The notes: generated from the sequence alone by a model not told the origin. 64,000 nucleotides of DNA from Guillardia theta CCMP2712 (GCF_000315625.1 NW_005434632.1:396487-460486), one strand, 5' to 3'. Shown: positions 45,004 to 55,982, numbered from the stretch's first letter. Made by a program: numbers and translations.

Positions 45004-45757
45004 TTAACTGCGCGCTGGACAATACCCCCCCGCCGCCATGCCAGCGATGTCGCGGTGGCCGCCGCCGAAGGAATGAGACGCATACCGGGATGCACCCGCG
45101 ATGATGGCAGCGTAGGACAGGGAGGCCTTGAGCTGACGAAAGATCCTGGACCGGATGCGTTTGCAAGTCGGATCACCTGAGACGTCTTGCGAGGCCGAGA
45201 GACCATCCAGCGCTGCCGTTTCCTTGTTCGCCGAGCGATCCGCCAGCCACCACAGAAAGCGCAACGCATCGTCCTGCAAGAGGCCATCAGTGCTGGCGAT
45301 GATGGGAAGAAAGGCCTTTGGCGGGACGTGCTGAGCATATGCATTACGATGCCCTCGGATCTTCCGCTGTGCTGCCGCTTGCAGTTTGCTCCGAGCGAGG
45401 TCCGGTATTCCATCATTGTCAAAAACATGTGACATGCTGAAGTCCAGGATTAACCCATGCCATCCGCCTCCAGTAGCCATCAGTTGTGGAAGTTCAAAGT
45501 CCCCTACATGATGATCTTCAGGGCCATGTTGGGAAACGTTCTGCCTGGTGCCGGGTACGCCCTGCACATGGACGCGGCATCTCACTCCGGAATCTTTGAT
45601 GAGGGTACTGAGGACGGCATTGCACTTCTCATGCGCATCAGTCCATAACTGGCTGCGGTGCCTGCAGGTTGCCATGTGTGTGGTCCCCCCAGGATGACGG
45701 AGAAGATGATGGCATCTATCGCAGTGCGGCGGGAGGTCAACCGGCAATCCATGAAGA
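45004..45757 (-). CDS. C-terminal retroelement segment: Cys/His cluster plus restriction-like-endonuclease-like region
   Basis: Different frame from the RT segment, overlapping its end; the frame switch is near 45745-45760. It reads HGLPVDLPPHCDRCHHLLRH, GGTTHMATC (a CxxC...H...C cluster), then GWHGLILDFSMSHVFDN, RSKLQAAAQRKIRGHRNAYA, KAFLPIIASTDGLLQDDALR and FLWWLADRSA, ending GYCPARS at 45004. The order of a zinc cluster, a buried strand with Asp and a downstream Lys-rich helix is that of the PD-(D/E)xK-like end of many non-LTR elements; the assignment is by pattern only. The last 15 residues recur in the copy at 63.6 kb. Confidence 0.6.
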
Positions 45758-48385
45758 AAACTTGTCAGCGGCAGCCACCAAGCTGATGGGCTGCTGCTCA
45801 AAGATCCCAAGGTTTGTACTTTCCATGATCGAGTGCCAAATCGTGCGCTGAGGGGTAAACTGAGACAGAAGTTCATCAACCGGGTGGGCTGGTACTCGAA
45901 GGGGAGTAGAGAAGCTGGAGTGGTGTGCCAACAAAGATCTCTGGCGCTCAGAAAGGTGAGCCCGAATACTGCGGAACCGAGGAAACTCCGAGAGGAACTG
46001 AGCCGTGAGCTCCCGCTGGGCGGGGATGAAAAGCGCACTGCCCGACGTCCCAAATAATTCCGGCGAGGGGGTCCAGCCATTGTCGCACGCCTGAGGAAGC
46101 TCCGCCAAGGAGGTGTACGCCGAGATGCCCTGCTCCATCAAGTGCCTGTGAGTGTCTAAGAAGGCAGCCAGCATGGGGACAACATCCCCAGCGTCCGCTT
46201 GCTGCGGTTGGCGGATTCGAAGCTCAGTGTCAGAATTGATCCGGTGGAAAAGTGGCGGTGTAGGTAACATCCAATGCTGGAAGATGGCAATTTCACCCGC
46301 CCATTTGAGAAACTTGGCAGTCGCCGACCAGAATGCGGTGTGGGCCACGCCCTCCTGCGGGGTGAACCCATCTCCTCCAGCACTATAAGGCAACTGACGT
46401 TTGAAATAGGCAAAGTGAAGGTCAGATGGAGGGGTGTCAGGGGCAGGTTGCAGGTCAGATAAACCCTCCTGTGCCTGGTTCTGTGGCCACTGAAACACCT
46501 TCGCCAGGAGACGGAGATTCGCGACGTCAAAGCACTTGCACTGGGCAGCTGTCAAGGCCGGGGAGATTCCACGCAAGAAGTATTGGAGGGTGGGAACGTG
46601 GGTCGTTTTCAAGAGCTGCTTGAGACCCAACGCAATGGGAAATTGTTCCAACTGGGTCAATTCAGCATTGAGGGCATTCACCTTGGCAGTGATAAACTCT
46701 TGCTGGAAGGACTGAGATCCTATCGGGATACCTCCAAGGATGATCCCCTGGCCGCGGAAGGCAAACTGCTGCAAGCCCGGGTACCTGCTGCAAATATGCT
46801 CTTGGATGGCTTGTTGCTGACTAGATTGAAGTTCGCACCAGGACGAGGAGAATATCTGCGAATCTCTGGGTTGAATCTCCAATCCTAGCTCTTGTTTTAA
46901 AGTATCAACCAGCGATGCAGTGGCCTGTGCGGCAACTGAGAGCTTTCCAATAACAGCCATGTTATCCGCATAGGCCGGGAAGACACAGTCGGGAAAGGTC
47001 TCTGCGACTTTGACCAGGGAAGGGAAGGTGGTGTGCGCAAAGAGAGCCATCGCCAAGGGGTCCCCCTGAGAAACTCCCGTGGTGGCCGAAAAAGCCCGAG
47101 TCTCTCGCTGATGTTTCAGAAATAACTTACCTGCCTGGCCATAATATTGATGAACATACGGAAGGACTCCTTGGGAAAAGTTTTCACAACGATGCTCGGG
47201 AGCAAGGAGGATGTCAAATAGCCGTTGGCGAGAGATCTCATTGAAGGCATTTCTTGCGTCGATCATGATGATTACCGTGGGATCAAAATTATCAGACTCA
47301 CCTTCGCCCTGGTCTGGGAATGGGTTGGCAAAAGAATAGGGTCCTAACAGGCATTCGATGGTCTTGCAGAATTTGAGGCAACCTTCCTCCAGACCCACGC
47401 AAAATTGCAGGACCCGAGAGTGACTGAGGGTGAAGTGGCTCTCTAAAGATTTTCGGTAGAAACGACAGAAGATGCTAGACACAATCCTTCGCTCCAGGTC
47501 CCCTATCACAATAGGTCGGATTCCGCTCTTTTCCACTGACTTGGCAGCAGGAATGAATCGCCCCCCTCTGGTGTATTCCTCGAGGAAAGCGCCCGAAGGG
47601 ATTCCCAGCGCGATCGGCTTCAATATGAGGTTAATGTATCGCTGTTTGTGATCATCATGCAGTCTGAGAATGTGTCGCAGGTGCTGGAACGGTCGCCAAC
47701 CAAATTGATCAGGGGCCGAGGAAGCAGTGAATCGCCGCAGGAATTTCCCTACCTCTCGCTGATCTAAAATCTTGTCAAGCAACGAGACCGGTTCATCGGC
47801 GATGGCATCGTCGAGCTGAGCACTTAGCATTTGCCTTGAGGAGCCGACTGCGTCTAGGAGTGTTGGAGGAATGGGGTCCAGTCTCGTCGGAAATTTCTCA
47901 CGAGTTTGCTGCCATAGCTGCTCAAATGGATCTGGGGAGAGGCCATGGCCCACAAGCGCCTGTCGAGCTTTCTTCATATCTCGATTTTGGTAATGCTCAA
48001 CAGCCGAGAGGATTTTCCTTTTCTCGAACTGCTCGCTCTCCATCACTGGCTGCTGCACGCCCTCTCTCGCACGGTCAGGTCCTTGTGGGCGACCTGCATT
48101 TTGACGGTTAGGTTGTTGGCGCCTACCTTGCGGTGCCCGCGGTCTCGTGCCTCGTCCCGACCCAGTTAGTCCCGCCGTGGGCTGCTGCGTGACATCCTGC
48201 GGATCTCCACCGCTGCCAACCGCTGGGCCGTCTTGGTCAAAGGAAACACCCTCTTCTAGTTTCAGCAATGTCCCCCAACGCCCTTGGAGGAAATGGTGGA
48301 TACGGTAGCTCACATCTCGGTTTTGTCGCGAGATTGCAAGAACTGGATTCACTCTCAGCAGGAGCAGTGGGAGACAATGCCACAA
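45737..48385 (-). CDS. Reverse transcriptase of the retroelement
   Basis: An 882-codon frame. RT motifs appear in order: RFIPAAKSVEKSGIRPIVI, VIIMIDARNAFNEISRQRLF (motif A with its Asp), TGVSQGDPLAMALFAHTTF (motif B) and CVFPAYADNMAVIGKLS (motif C, where the usual second Asp is Asn). A long thumb-like region follows. The frame is entered from upstream through a single in-frame TAG at 48398-48400 that separates it from the gag-like part, and it ends SSWIAG at 45737, just past where the C-terminal segment takes over in another frame. The loss of the second catalytic Asp and the two breaks suggest a dead copy, unless they are family features. Confidence 0.8.
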   Translation of the reverse strand: MWHCLPLLLLRVNPVLAISRQNRDVSYRIHHFLQGRWGTLLKLEEGVSFDQDGPAVGSGGDPQDVTQQPTAGLTGSGRGTRPRAPQGRRQQPNRQNAGRPQGPDRAREGVQQPVMESEQFEKRKILSAVEHYQNRDMKKARQALVGHGLSPDPFEQLWQQTREKFPTRLDPIPPTLLDAVGSSRQMLSAQLDDAIADEPVSLLDKILDQREVGKFLRRFTASSAPDQFGWRPFQHLRHILRLHDDHKQRYINLILKPIALGIPSGAFLEEYTRGGRFIPAAKSVEKSGIRPIVIGDLERRIVSSIFCRFYRKSLESHFTLSHSRVLQFCVGLEEGCLKFCKTIECLLGPYSFANPFPDQGEGESDNFDPTVIIMIDARNAFNEISRQRLFDILLAPEHRCENFSQGVLPYVHQYYGQAGKLFLKHQRETRAFSATTGVSQGDPLAMALFAHTTFPSLVKVAETFPDCVFPAYADNMAVIGKLSVAAQATASLVDTLKQELGLEIQPRDSQIFSSSWCELQSSQQQAIQEHICSRYPGLQQFAFRGQGIILGGIPIGSQSFQQEFITAKVNALNAELTQLEQFPIALGLKQLLKTTHVPTLQYFLRGISPALTAAQCKCFDVANLRLLAKVFQWPQNQAQEGLSDLQPAPDTPPSDLHFAYFKRQLPYSAGGDGFTPQEGVAHTAFWSATAKFLKWAGEIAIFQHWMLPTPPLFHRINSDTELRIRQPQQADAGDVVPMLAAFLDTHRHLMEQGISAYTSLAELPQACDNGWTPSPELFGTSGSALFIPAQRELTAQFLSEFPRFRSIRAHLSERQRSLLAHHSSFSTPLRVPAHPVDELLSQFTPQRTIWHSIMESTNLGIFEQQPISLVAAADKFSSWIAG

Positions 48386-48397
48386 GCTCCGGATAAT

Positions 48398-49050
48398 CTA
48401 GGCTTCCTCGCAATGCAAGTCAGGGTAACCTTGTAGCAGGTCTAACGTAAACTGTAGCGCACTCTTCCATTTATCAATCGTCTGGCGATTGGGGTGTTTG
48501 ATGGTTGTAATGGAAGGATTACGAGCCAGGAGTGCCGGAAGCTTATGTGGTCCCTGTTGAGCAAAGAGAGGGAGGGCTCTGTGCCAATTCGACGTACCAC
48601 AAGGCATGTCTTGCGGACGCAGATTATGAAAGTAAGCCGCTGCGCTAGATTGCGTGCCAGGGTCCTCTGGGAAAAGATTTGCCGGTTGAGGAGGGGGCGG
48701 TGGGGGTGTAGGATTGACCGTAGGCTGATCGGTGGGTGTCCGCTGGGAGATGGATCGGCGAAATCTTGCCTGCTTCCGAGGTCTTTGGTTCCCCGAACCT
48801 CCTCCAGATCCAGCGGCGGAGGAGGCAAAGTCATCCTGCGGAGGAGACGCTGCAGAAAGAGATTGCCCTGCCAGCATGTCAGGAGTCCGTAGGGGTTCCT
48901 GCTGTGAGCGTGGCTCAGAGTCAGAGGAGCTCTCTGGGGACACAAGGCCTGTGTAGGAAAGTGGGACGACGAGCCCGGCATGCCAGTCAGTAGAGGATCA
49001 ACAACAGAACTGTGAGGACGGAGGACGGCAGGCCGCTTGTGCCGCGCCAT
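48398..49050 (-). CDS. Gag-like N-terminal segment of the retroelement, frame-broken
   Basis: The first Met at 49050 opens MARHKRPAVLRPHSSVVDPL in one frame; after a frame change near 48940 the better frame reads SPESSSDSEPRSQQEPLRT, a proline-rich stretch and KWKSALQFTLDLLQGYPDLH, ending CEEA at the TAG. It is low complexity and basic/proline-rich like many gag or ORF1 proteins, with no zinc knuckle seen. The second frame is the same as that of the RT. Confidence 0.5.
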
Positions 49051-49986
49051 GATGTCTCACAGTGATGATGGAAGTGAGAGCGGATCTTCACGCTTCCCTT
49101 GTCGCTGTTCCCTCGCTCTCGCCGTCACCACCGAAATGAAAGTGGCGAGTAGGCGCATTTCCACTCACTTACGCCTGTCCGATTGCCAGGTAGTAGGCTA
49201 GAATAACGAACTTCCGAAGTTCCGGAATCCGATCACGGTGCCCTGGCAACTTGTTTACTACTGGCAGGCCTGATTGAGGAGGGGCGGCTCATGTCGACCG
49301 GCCGATCCGGTAGTAGCATAACTAGGGATCCACACGACAGTGACCGTCACATATAAGTGATATGAAACTCCAACGACCCCTTGCGGCCACCACAGCCGGA
49401 GGCTCCGAGTCGGGGTACGGTCGCTGTCACCAGTCACTTTACGTGTTTCGAATCATTCGGTACCGTAGTAGTACGGTGGGTCCGTGGGTTTACATCATCA
49501 TCTTAAAACATTGTCTCATGACACGCCAACATGGGATCCGATCATCATGCGTCAGGGTCTGTGTATTCAATCCTGATTCGTTGGTTGAAGCGGTGGAAGG
49601 TGAGGGGTACTCCAAAGCTCGATGTCCCAATCTTGGTTGGCGACAAGTTCCTACCAAGAAGTACTACTAGCTAGTAGTTTACTACTGTACCGGCGGTGCC
49701 TGTGCTTCCGAGGCTCGGACCGAGACCTTGTCGGAAGTTCCGCGCGTTCGGCAGATCCCGAAAAAAAACATTGAGGCTTTTTAAAAGCAGGTCATTGCGG
49801 AAGGATGGAAGTGATGAGCACGGGGAGTGGTTAGAGGCTCAAGAAGCAGAGCCTGGCAGACAGCTGAAGAGAGTATGATGATGACAGTGTGATGAGATAG
49901 ATAGCCCCGTAGCTTGCACTTGTCAAACCTCATAATCCAAGAAAATGTTGGCTCACTGACTCACCTACAGGCATATCAGCGCGAGC
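49051..49986. other. Possible 5' leader of the retroelement and intergenic DNA
   Basis: 49080-49330 is GC-rich with short inverted motifs (ccggccgatccgg), compatible with element leader or older debris. 49330-49700 has no gene, and its short frames lack recognisable motifs. 49690-49880 precedes the zinc-cluster gene. Confidence 0.4.
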
Positions 49987-51590
49987 ATGACCAAGATCAA
50001 GTTTGCTTGCATACCATGCATGGATGCGAAAGTAAAGTGTGACAACTTCCAGCCATGCTCGAGGTGAGGACCAGTAAGAGAGGAGGTGCCATTTGTTTTA
50101 TCGTGTCGTGTTTGGAGTGAAGCGACTCTTTTCTCAACTTGTCATGTGATGGCGGATGCAGATGCGTCAAGCACAACGTGCAAGGGCTTTGTGTCAGACT
50201 AAGAGGAGCCAAGCCCTCATCCTCGAGGAGCTTGGTCGCTTGCGATGCGTGCAGAAGATCCAAGGTCAGGTGCGACGAGGGTCGACCCTGCTCACGCTGC
50301 AGGGCTCGATCGAGAGAGGAGGAGTGCATGTACGAGGATATGGAGCTGATCGTCATAGACGACGGGAGGAAGGATGAGGAGCATTTAGACCTTGTGCTAG
50401 TGCATGAGAGGAGGCGGATGGGAGAGCTATGGGTGGAGAGACCGCTGGACTTCTGGATCCGAAGCATGTCGTTCGACAAGCCGTCAGCTCTACGGGAGCA
50501 GATGAACTCAATGGGGTGGCCGGATCGCGTGCTGGCGAGGCACTGGGAGTTCGGCTTCAGCTCGCAGGAGCTGATGAACACCTTCCTCTGTCTTCCTCCC
50601 TACCTGCAGCAGGTGACGCGACGAGCGCTGCATGCGGTAGAGATCATCGTGGCAGACAAGATGGAGAGAAGTCGGGGATGGCAAGACCAACTGCTGATGG
50701 AAGGAGGCGAGACGGAGACGAAGCCAGACCTGGAGGTAGACCGAGCCTTCTACGACCAGCAGAGCTTCGGGGTGGTGAAGCAGCATCTGCATCCGTCGAC
50801 GGGGCAGCGAGCGCACGTGTTTGTTTCCGATGCCACGTCGAGGCTTGTAGGACTGCATGCGGAGGAGCTGCTGGCGAGGATAGCAAACAGAGAGCTGTCC
50901 TTGCTCTCAACTGAGTTCACCTACTTCTGTTACGTGATGTTCGGTACCTGGTCCTTTGCAGTCAGACCGGGGCAGCCGATGGCCTTGTTGATGAGGCTTC
51001 GAAACTTCAGAGACGAGACGGGAACAGAGTGTGTGGTCGCGAGGTTGATACAGCAGCAGGAGTTCGATAGCTACGGGCGACCAAGAGCGATAAGGACTTT
51101 CCTAGTCCCGGTGAGTCGAGGGGAGGGGAGAGAGAGTAGAGAGCTGAAGCCAGGGGTGGTGCTTGTTTGGATACAGGGGTCAAGTGAGGGTACCGATCTA
51201 ACATCCCCTGCTTCCTGCGGGGCACTGCAGGTTGACAGGGAGGAGTACAAATCAGCTCAGGTGCCGTCAGACAGGTCGACTTCGAGTATCCAGAGGTTCT
51301 TGAACGCCGGACGAGACTACGAGACATGGACCAACGACTTCGTGTCCGACCTGTACGCGGTGAGAACTTCTTTGGGGAAAGGGAGGGAAGGGAGGGAGAG
51401 TAGCAGCATGCTGACTGTGCACGTACGGTGATGACTGCAGGAAGAGACAATCCTTGGAATGCAGAAGTCGAAGGAAGGGATGGAGCGTCTGTACGCGCTA
51501 GGCAGAGAACTTGAGAGGATGTACCAGCCGTTCCTGGAGCTGGCGGAGAAGATACTGCAGGAAAGAGTCGGCGAATCATCATGTAGCTAG
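49987..51590 (+). CDS. Fungal-type Zn(II)2Cys6 transcription regulator with two zinc clusters
   Basis: Exon 1 (49987-50063) starts MTKIKFACIPCMDAKVKCDN and ends FQPCSR; a 98-nt intron (50064-50161) completes the first C6 cluster with CVKHNVQGLC. About 25 residues on, LVACDACRRSKVRCDEGRPC and SRCRARSREEEC make a second, textbook cluster. Each holds the CxxCxxxxxxC...CxxC spacing that binds two zinc ions. The middle (residues about 150-330) reads REQMNSMGWPDRVLARHWEF, HVFVSDATSRLVGLHAEELL, SLLSTEFTYFCYVMFGTWSF, ECVVARLIQQQEFDSYGRPR, resembling the PAS-like region of ERT1/AcuK-type fungal regulators. Introns at 51111-51230 and 51360-51440 have GTGAGT/GTGAGA donors and CTGCAG acceptors. It ends ERVGESSCS, TAG at 51588. 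Nuclear DNA-binding role expected. Confidence 0.88.
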
Positions 51591-51772
51591 ACAATGAGAT
51601 CTGAGAACACTACCGTACCGTTCGGTAAAAAGACCTGGGATGACTCGTGACCAGCGGCCCGGGGGGCAGCCCGGCTGAGGGCCGCTGACGCCGGTCACTG
51701 GGGTGTATCATCCACAGCTGCGGCTCGATCCACCACGGTAGACCGTCCCTCGGACACTCAGATGATTTGGGG

Positions 51773-52491
51773 CCTCTTCCAGTCCCCGACATGATCAGAG
51801 CAAGGCCTACTAGCAACGCCTACGCGCGCTCGGAGGACAACAGCCTCGACAACAACAACAAGATCTCGCTCACCGACCCCGTGCCGAGGGACGACGGCTC
51901 GTATCCGCCGTTGACCGACATCTCCGACATCTTCCAGCAGGTGGAGAACTACATCCTGAGCGGCGACGTCAGGCCTGGCGTGAAGCGGACGGAGAAGGCG
52001 CTCCTCTCCTTCTCGATGACTCGCTGGTGACCGACTTCCTGGGGCTCGGGTCAGCCTACTTCGACCCCTCCCTCGGGGTTCTGCAGCACACCCTCCCCAA
52101 CCTCGCAAGTTTACTTCCTAGTAAACTTAGAGACTTCTATCTTCTGCTTCTCTATCTTCTTCATCCTTACTTTACTCGTGTCGTTGACAATCTCTGTGTT
52201 GTGTATACAACACTCCTCCTTCTTCAACGCCGAGCTCGACCGCATCCTCGGGCCCGTGCTGCACCCGGACGAGGAGCTGGCGGACTGGGGCTACCTGGGC
52301 CTGCAGTACGAGTACAGTGACGGTGCCTTCGAGTCAGGCTACGCCTCCCTGGCCGAACTGGCCTCGGCAGCATTCGCCAGACCCGCTGTCTCAACGTGAA
52401 CTTCAACACGACCGAGCCCGGCGTCTCACAGAACCTGGTCTCGCCGCAGGTTGAGCTCTGCGCGCAGGACGGGAGCTGCGAAGTAACTGCT
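51773..52491 (+). pseudogene. Gene fragment with frame breaks, unrecognised
   Basis: Good coding character in several frames: MIRARPTSNAYARSEDNSLD, DISDIFQQVENYILSGDVRP, then in another frame VTDFLGLGSAYFDPSLGVLQ, then after a possible intron (52110-52220) FNAELDRILGPVLHPDEELA and DWGYLGLQYEYSDGAFESGY, then in yet another frame LNVNFNTTEPGVSQNLVSPQ and VELCAQDGSCE. No start or end can be fixed, and it sits between GC-rich debris and retroelement remnants. It could be a live gene with unrecognised introns; a fragment is more likely. Confidence 0.4.
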
Positions 52492-52568
52492 ATCATTTTG
52501 CTCCCAAGCGTCTCATCAGCTGAGAAACATCTCGATAAACTCGGAACTTCGCTGCATCAGGAATTGGG

Positions 52569-52629
52569 ATTAGTCAAATTAAAATTACGATCAGTCAAAT
52601 TAAAATTACGATCAGTCAAATTAAAATTG
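52569..52629 (+). repeat. Three tandem copies of a 21-bp unit
   Basis: atcagtcaaattaaaattacg repeated three times (first copy att-, third slightly diverged at its end), AT-rich, following the gene fragment. Confidence 0.9.
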
Positions 52630-52817
52630 GGTGCCGACGGCAGAAAACTTTAGTCGTACAATTTCAGCGAGAACAACAAGAGAATTCGAATGTGCAGGAT
52701 GCACAATTATATATCACCAGCAACACGGACTTGGCTCGTTCTTTCTAGCAGCTTGAATTGAATCCTGATCATCGATATCTTACGTGCTTTATTACAAAGT
52801 TGCGAAAAATCGAGTTT

Positions 52818-53075
52818 ACGAAACTTCCATTTGGTTTAATTCATTCTGATAATCAGTTTCAAAAATTCTCAGAGAATGTATTGACTGGAATTGACAAGTG
52901 TTTCTTAGTGTTATGTTGACGATGTAGTGATGGTCTCATATGGTACACTGGAGCATCACAAGCAATTGATTCATTGCTCGTTGTTGCAATCAATTGCTCA
53001 TGTTGCGCTTTCGAGAGGAGAAATTGTTCGTCAAAAAGAAAAAGTGTTATTAGGAGATAAAATCTCCTAATTTCT
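52818..53075 (+). mobile_element. Fossil Ty3/gypsy-type reverse transcriptase fragment
   Basis: One frame reads TKLPFGLIHSDNQFQKFSEN, the K-x-x-PFGL ... FQ motif of retroviral-type RT. A one-base frame change later, another reads CYVDDVVMVSYGTLEHHKQL, the Y-x-DD active-site box followed by the typical S-x-T-x-x-EH-x-x-L. No neighbouring pol domain or LTR is intact. Flanked by AT-rich DNA on the left and a GC-rich patch on the right. Confidence 0.75.
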
Positions 53076-53811
53076 GAATTTCTTAGGTTTCAGAATCCTC
53101 TCAGCGATTTACGCCACCTACACCGATGTCCCGCTCAGCCCGGCTGGCTCCCAGTGAACGAGTCGGGCAGTGTGCCAGGCTCAGTCCGGACGGAGTCGTG
53201 AGCCGCGCGGCCCGGCCGCCGGCCACCCCCGCGGCCGGGGCCCGGGCGGCCCGGAAACTGTCGGAACTGAAGTTGCCCGGGCCTACCCGGACTTGACAGT
53301 AGACATCTGGGGCCTCTCCCAGTGAAGGGGCAGCATGGCGGTGAGGATGAGCCGAGACGGAGCCGACCGTGCCATGGAAGATGAGAGCGATGGAGAGGGA
53401 GGGGACCTGAAGGAAGGGGAAGAAGGAGAGGAAGGGAGAGGGAGAGGGAGAGGGAGAGGAATGAACGGGGATAGGCAAAGGAAGGAAGAGGAAGGGAGAG
53501 GAATGAACAGGGATAGGCAAACGAAGGAAGAGGATAGGAAGCAAAGAGGAGAGGAACGGAAGAGAAGAAGAGAACGCTGAAGCAGTTGACATACATGCAA
53601 AGAGATCGTCAAGAAGGAGAGAAGAGAAGAAAGAGAGATAAGAAGCGGTTTCCAAGCTAGCTGCGATCAAAGTTGATGAATGACGAGAAGAGCAACAAAC
53701 TGATTGATAGGACAAGATATGATGAACACGGCATTACTGTCGTTCTGACACTTCCTTCAGCTTTCATGCACGAGGATGGATTGAGTTCAAAGAAATGATC
53801 GCGTAAACAAG
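53076..53811. other. GC-rich patch and purine tract upstream of the Rh gene
   Basis: 53120-53330 is a GC-rich patch (gcgcggcccggccgccggcc, gcggccggggcccgggcggc) like those at 44.3 and 63.9 kb. 53380-53570 is almost all purine on the plus strand (ggagaggaag units). Frames through it are low complexity. The promoter of the downstream transporter should lie in the last 200 bp. Confidence 0.45.
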
Positions 53812-55982
53812 ATGGGACTACGTTTCAACTTCTTTGCATGCAATCTTCTGATTATACAAACTCTGATAATCATAGCTTATGGCATCATGACAAGACACGA
53901 TGGGTATGGCACACAGCAGAAGATTGATCCGGCCAGGCAAGCGCAGCTCGATCAAGCTCAAGGTCTGTACCTCTTGTTCCCGTTGCACTTGCTAGGTCAC
54001 GCGCTGCTAACAGCTCTCCGCCCACCCACGCCTGCTCCCCAAGAGTCTGAGTACGGTCAGCCCGACATGCCCTTCATGTTCGGTTCGTGTGACCAAGACT
54101 TGACGTCTCCCTCATGACTCGTGCCTCAGATTTGAACATGTATACCTTCCTCGGCATGTGCCTCACCATGACGTTCCTGAGGAAATACGCCTACACCTCT
54201 CTCACCATGTCCTTCTTGATGAGCTGCCTGGCGCAAGAGTGGTGCTCGCTCTTGCTGCAATGGATCGACGCCTCCTACTGTGAGAGCTTGAAAACCAAGT
54301 TTGCGCTGGTTGGATGTCCGTACAGTAAGAACCCAAGTCTCACTCAGGTATCGCCAAGAAGAAGCTTCGCTTCTGTCTCAAGTTTCTTGCTTCACAGTTT
54401 GAAAACTATCAACGTACACGCGCCTGCACGTGCAGTGGACTATCAAGCATAAATGGCTTGCCGCCTTTAGCCCTCCAGATTTCAGGTGAGATGCAGTCGG
54501 GTCAAGCAGATAGTCCTGACACCTTGTCAAAAGATTTCTTGAAGGGTCAGTATGGAGTTGTTGCTGTCTTGGTCTCCTACGGTGCCCTATTGGGGAAGGT
54601 CCTTCTATCTGCAAAACCAAGATTTTGCTCTCCTCTGACGTACCGTCGACGACTGTAGGTGAATCCGCAGCAGATGATGCTGATAGTTGTCATCAACGTT
54701 GGAGCCTATTGCGGGAACAAGTTCTTAAGCGTCGATTATCGAGGAGGCGTAGACAACACTGGGAGGTAGGCGCTAGATCTCGAAGCCTTGTAGGAGCCTT
54801 CTGAACTTGGGCCTAGTCTTTACACCACCCACATCTTTGGAGCTGCTTATGGTATCGGATGTGCCATCGTCGTATCAGGCAAAGGTCTGAGCAAGAACCC
54901 GGACAACTCATCGCGATATCAGAGCAACAATTACGCCATCCTGGGTGCGACGAAGTGTCTTCAAGTGACGTCGCGATGCCCTGACGACGACGTTGCAGGG
55001 TCTCTGTTCATGTTTGTGACGTTCCCTTCCTTCAACTCCTACTGGGCCCCTGCCTCCTTGAGGGTGTTCGTGGCGACCAACACGTTCGCTGCTATGATGG
55101 CGGGAGGAATGTTCAACTTCATATGGGCAAATTTGGTCTACCCTGAGGGCCCTACAGTCATGCACCTCCAAGACGGAGTACTTGCGGGTAGGCTGAGCCC
55201 CCCCCTTCCCTGCCTCCCATAGAACCTGACTTGTGCCGACCCCTCCTCCTTCCTCTCCTCCCTAGAGCCCTTGACTCTTGACACTCCGTGCAGCTGGAGT
55301 AGCCGCGTCGACTCCAGCGTGTATGTTCATCGATCCAGTGTTTATGATGTTGGTCGGTGCTGGTACGACGACGAAGGCATCTGCTGGAGGTTGAGACTGA
55401 CAGTCATGGCAGGGGGAACGCTGTTAGCAACCCTCTCGTTCCATTACCTGCAGCCCATCATCGCGGATCAGGACACACAGGGGATCGCGAGCCTGCACCT
55501 GATCCCTGGGCTCTGGGGGGCGACGGTTATGATCTTTGTGTGCATCTTTGGGATCGACAACAACACTGTGGTGCGTCTCATGGAGCAACAAGAGTTATCA
55601 CTCTCCCTGCTCAACCTGCTGCAGACGCTCCGGAACGCGGACCTGATTGACACCATCATGCCGCATTACGGAGACAAATGGGCTTCGACCGAGACGCAGA
55701 CCATCATCGTTGCTTTCAGCATCTTCGTCGGAGGATTGTCAGGAGCAGCTACGGGAGTCGTTGCCAAGCTAACATGTTCGAAGTCAATCTTTCATTACAA
55801 GAGCACTGACTCTTGTTGGTTCACAGCAAAAATCTCCATTGGAGGAAGCTATTCGGATCATGGTGACATATGGTGACTGCCGAGGAAAATTCCGCTGACA
55901 TGTGCTTGTCGCAGTTTTCTGGATCGTTCCAGACGACTTCACTCACATCGGTGAGGATGATGCTGGCGAGAAGGTTCTGTAG
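53812..55982 (+). CDS. Rh-family ammonium transporter
   Basis: Starts MGLRFNFFACNLLIIQTLII at 53812, the first membrane span. Later exons match Rh proteins span by span: FDLNMYTFLGMCLTMTFLRK and YAYTSLTMSFLMSCLAQEWC; KGQYGVVAVLVSYGALLGK; QQMMLIVVINVGAYCGNKFL; LGLVFTTHIFGAAYGIGCAI; SLFMFVTFPSFNSYWAPASL; FVATNTFAAMMAGGMFNF; MHLQDGVLAG; TVMAGGTLLATLSFHYL; GIASLHLIPGLWGATVMIFV; IIVAFSIFVGGLSGAATGVV. The two pore histidines are kept (TTHIFGA and SLHLIPG), so conduction of NH3 or CO2 is likely. The C-terminus VFWIVPDDFTHIGEDD follows a small last intron and ends at TAG 55980. About nine introns; junctions near 54360-54480 and 55190-55400 are approximate. It ends 60 bp from the convergent helicase gene. 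Confidence 0.88.

Larger units (their letters stand above)
44841..49050 (-). mobile_element. Non-LTR-like retroelement, degenerate
   Basis: Minus-strand element with a gag-like segment, a reverse transcriptase and a C-terminal zinc/endonuclease-like segment, in that order. The left limit is set by a 208-bp block (44841-45048) that recurs without indels at 63471-63678 in a second, deleted copy. The right limit is the first ATG of the gag-like segment; the true 5' end may lie further right in GC-rich DNA to about 49330. No long terminal repeats or target-site duplication were found. Confidence 0.75.

Noticed and set aside
44841-49050. LTR retrotransposon
   Set aside because: No terminal direct repeats were found, and the RT and C-terminal segments look like a non-LTR type.
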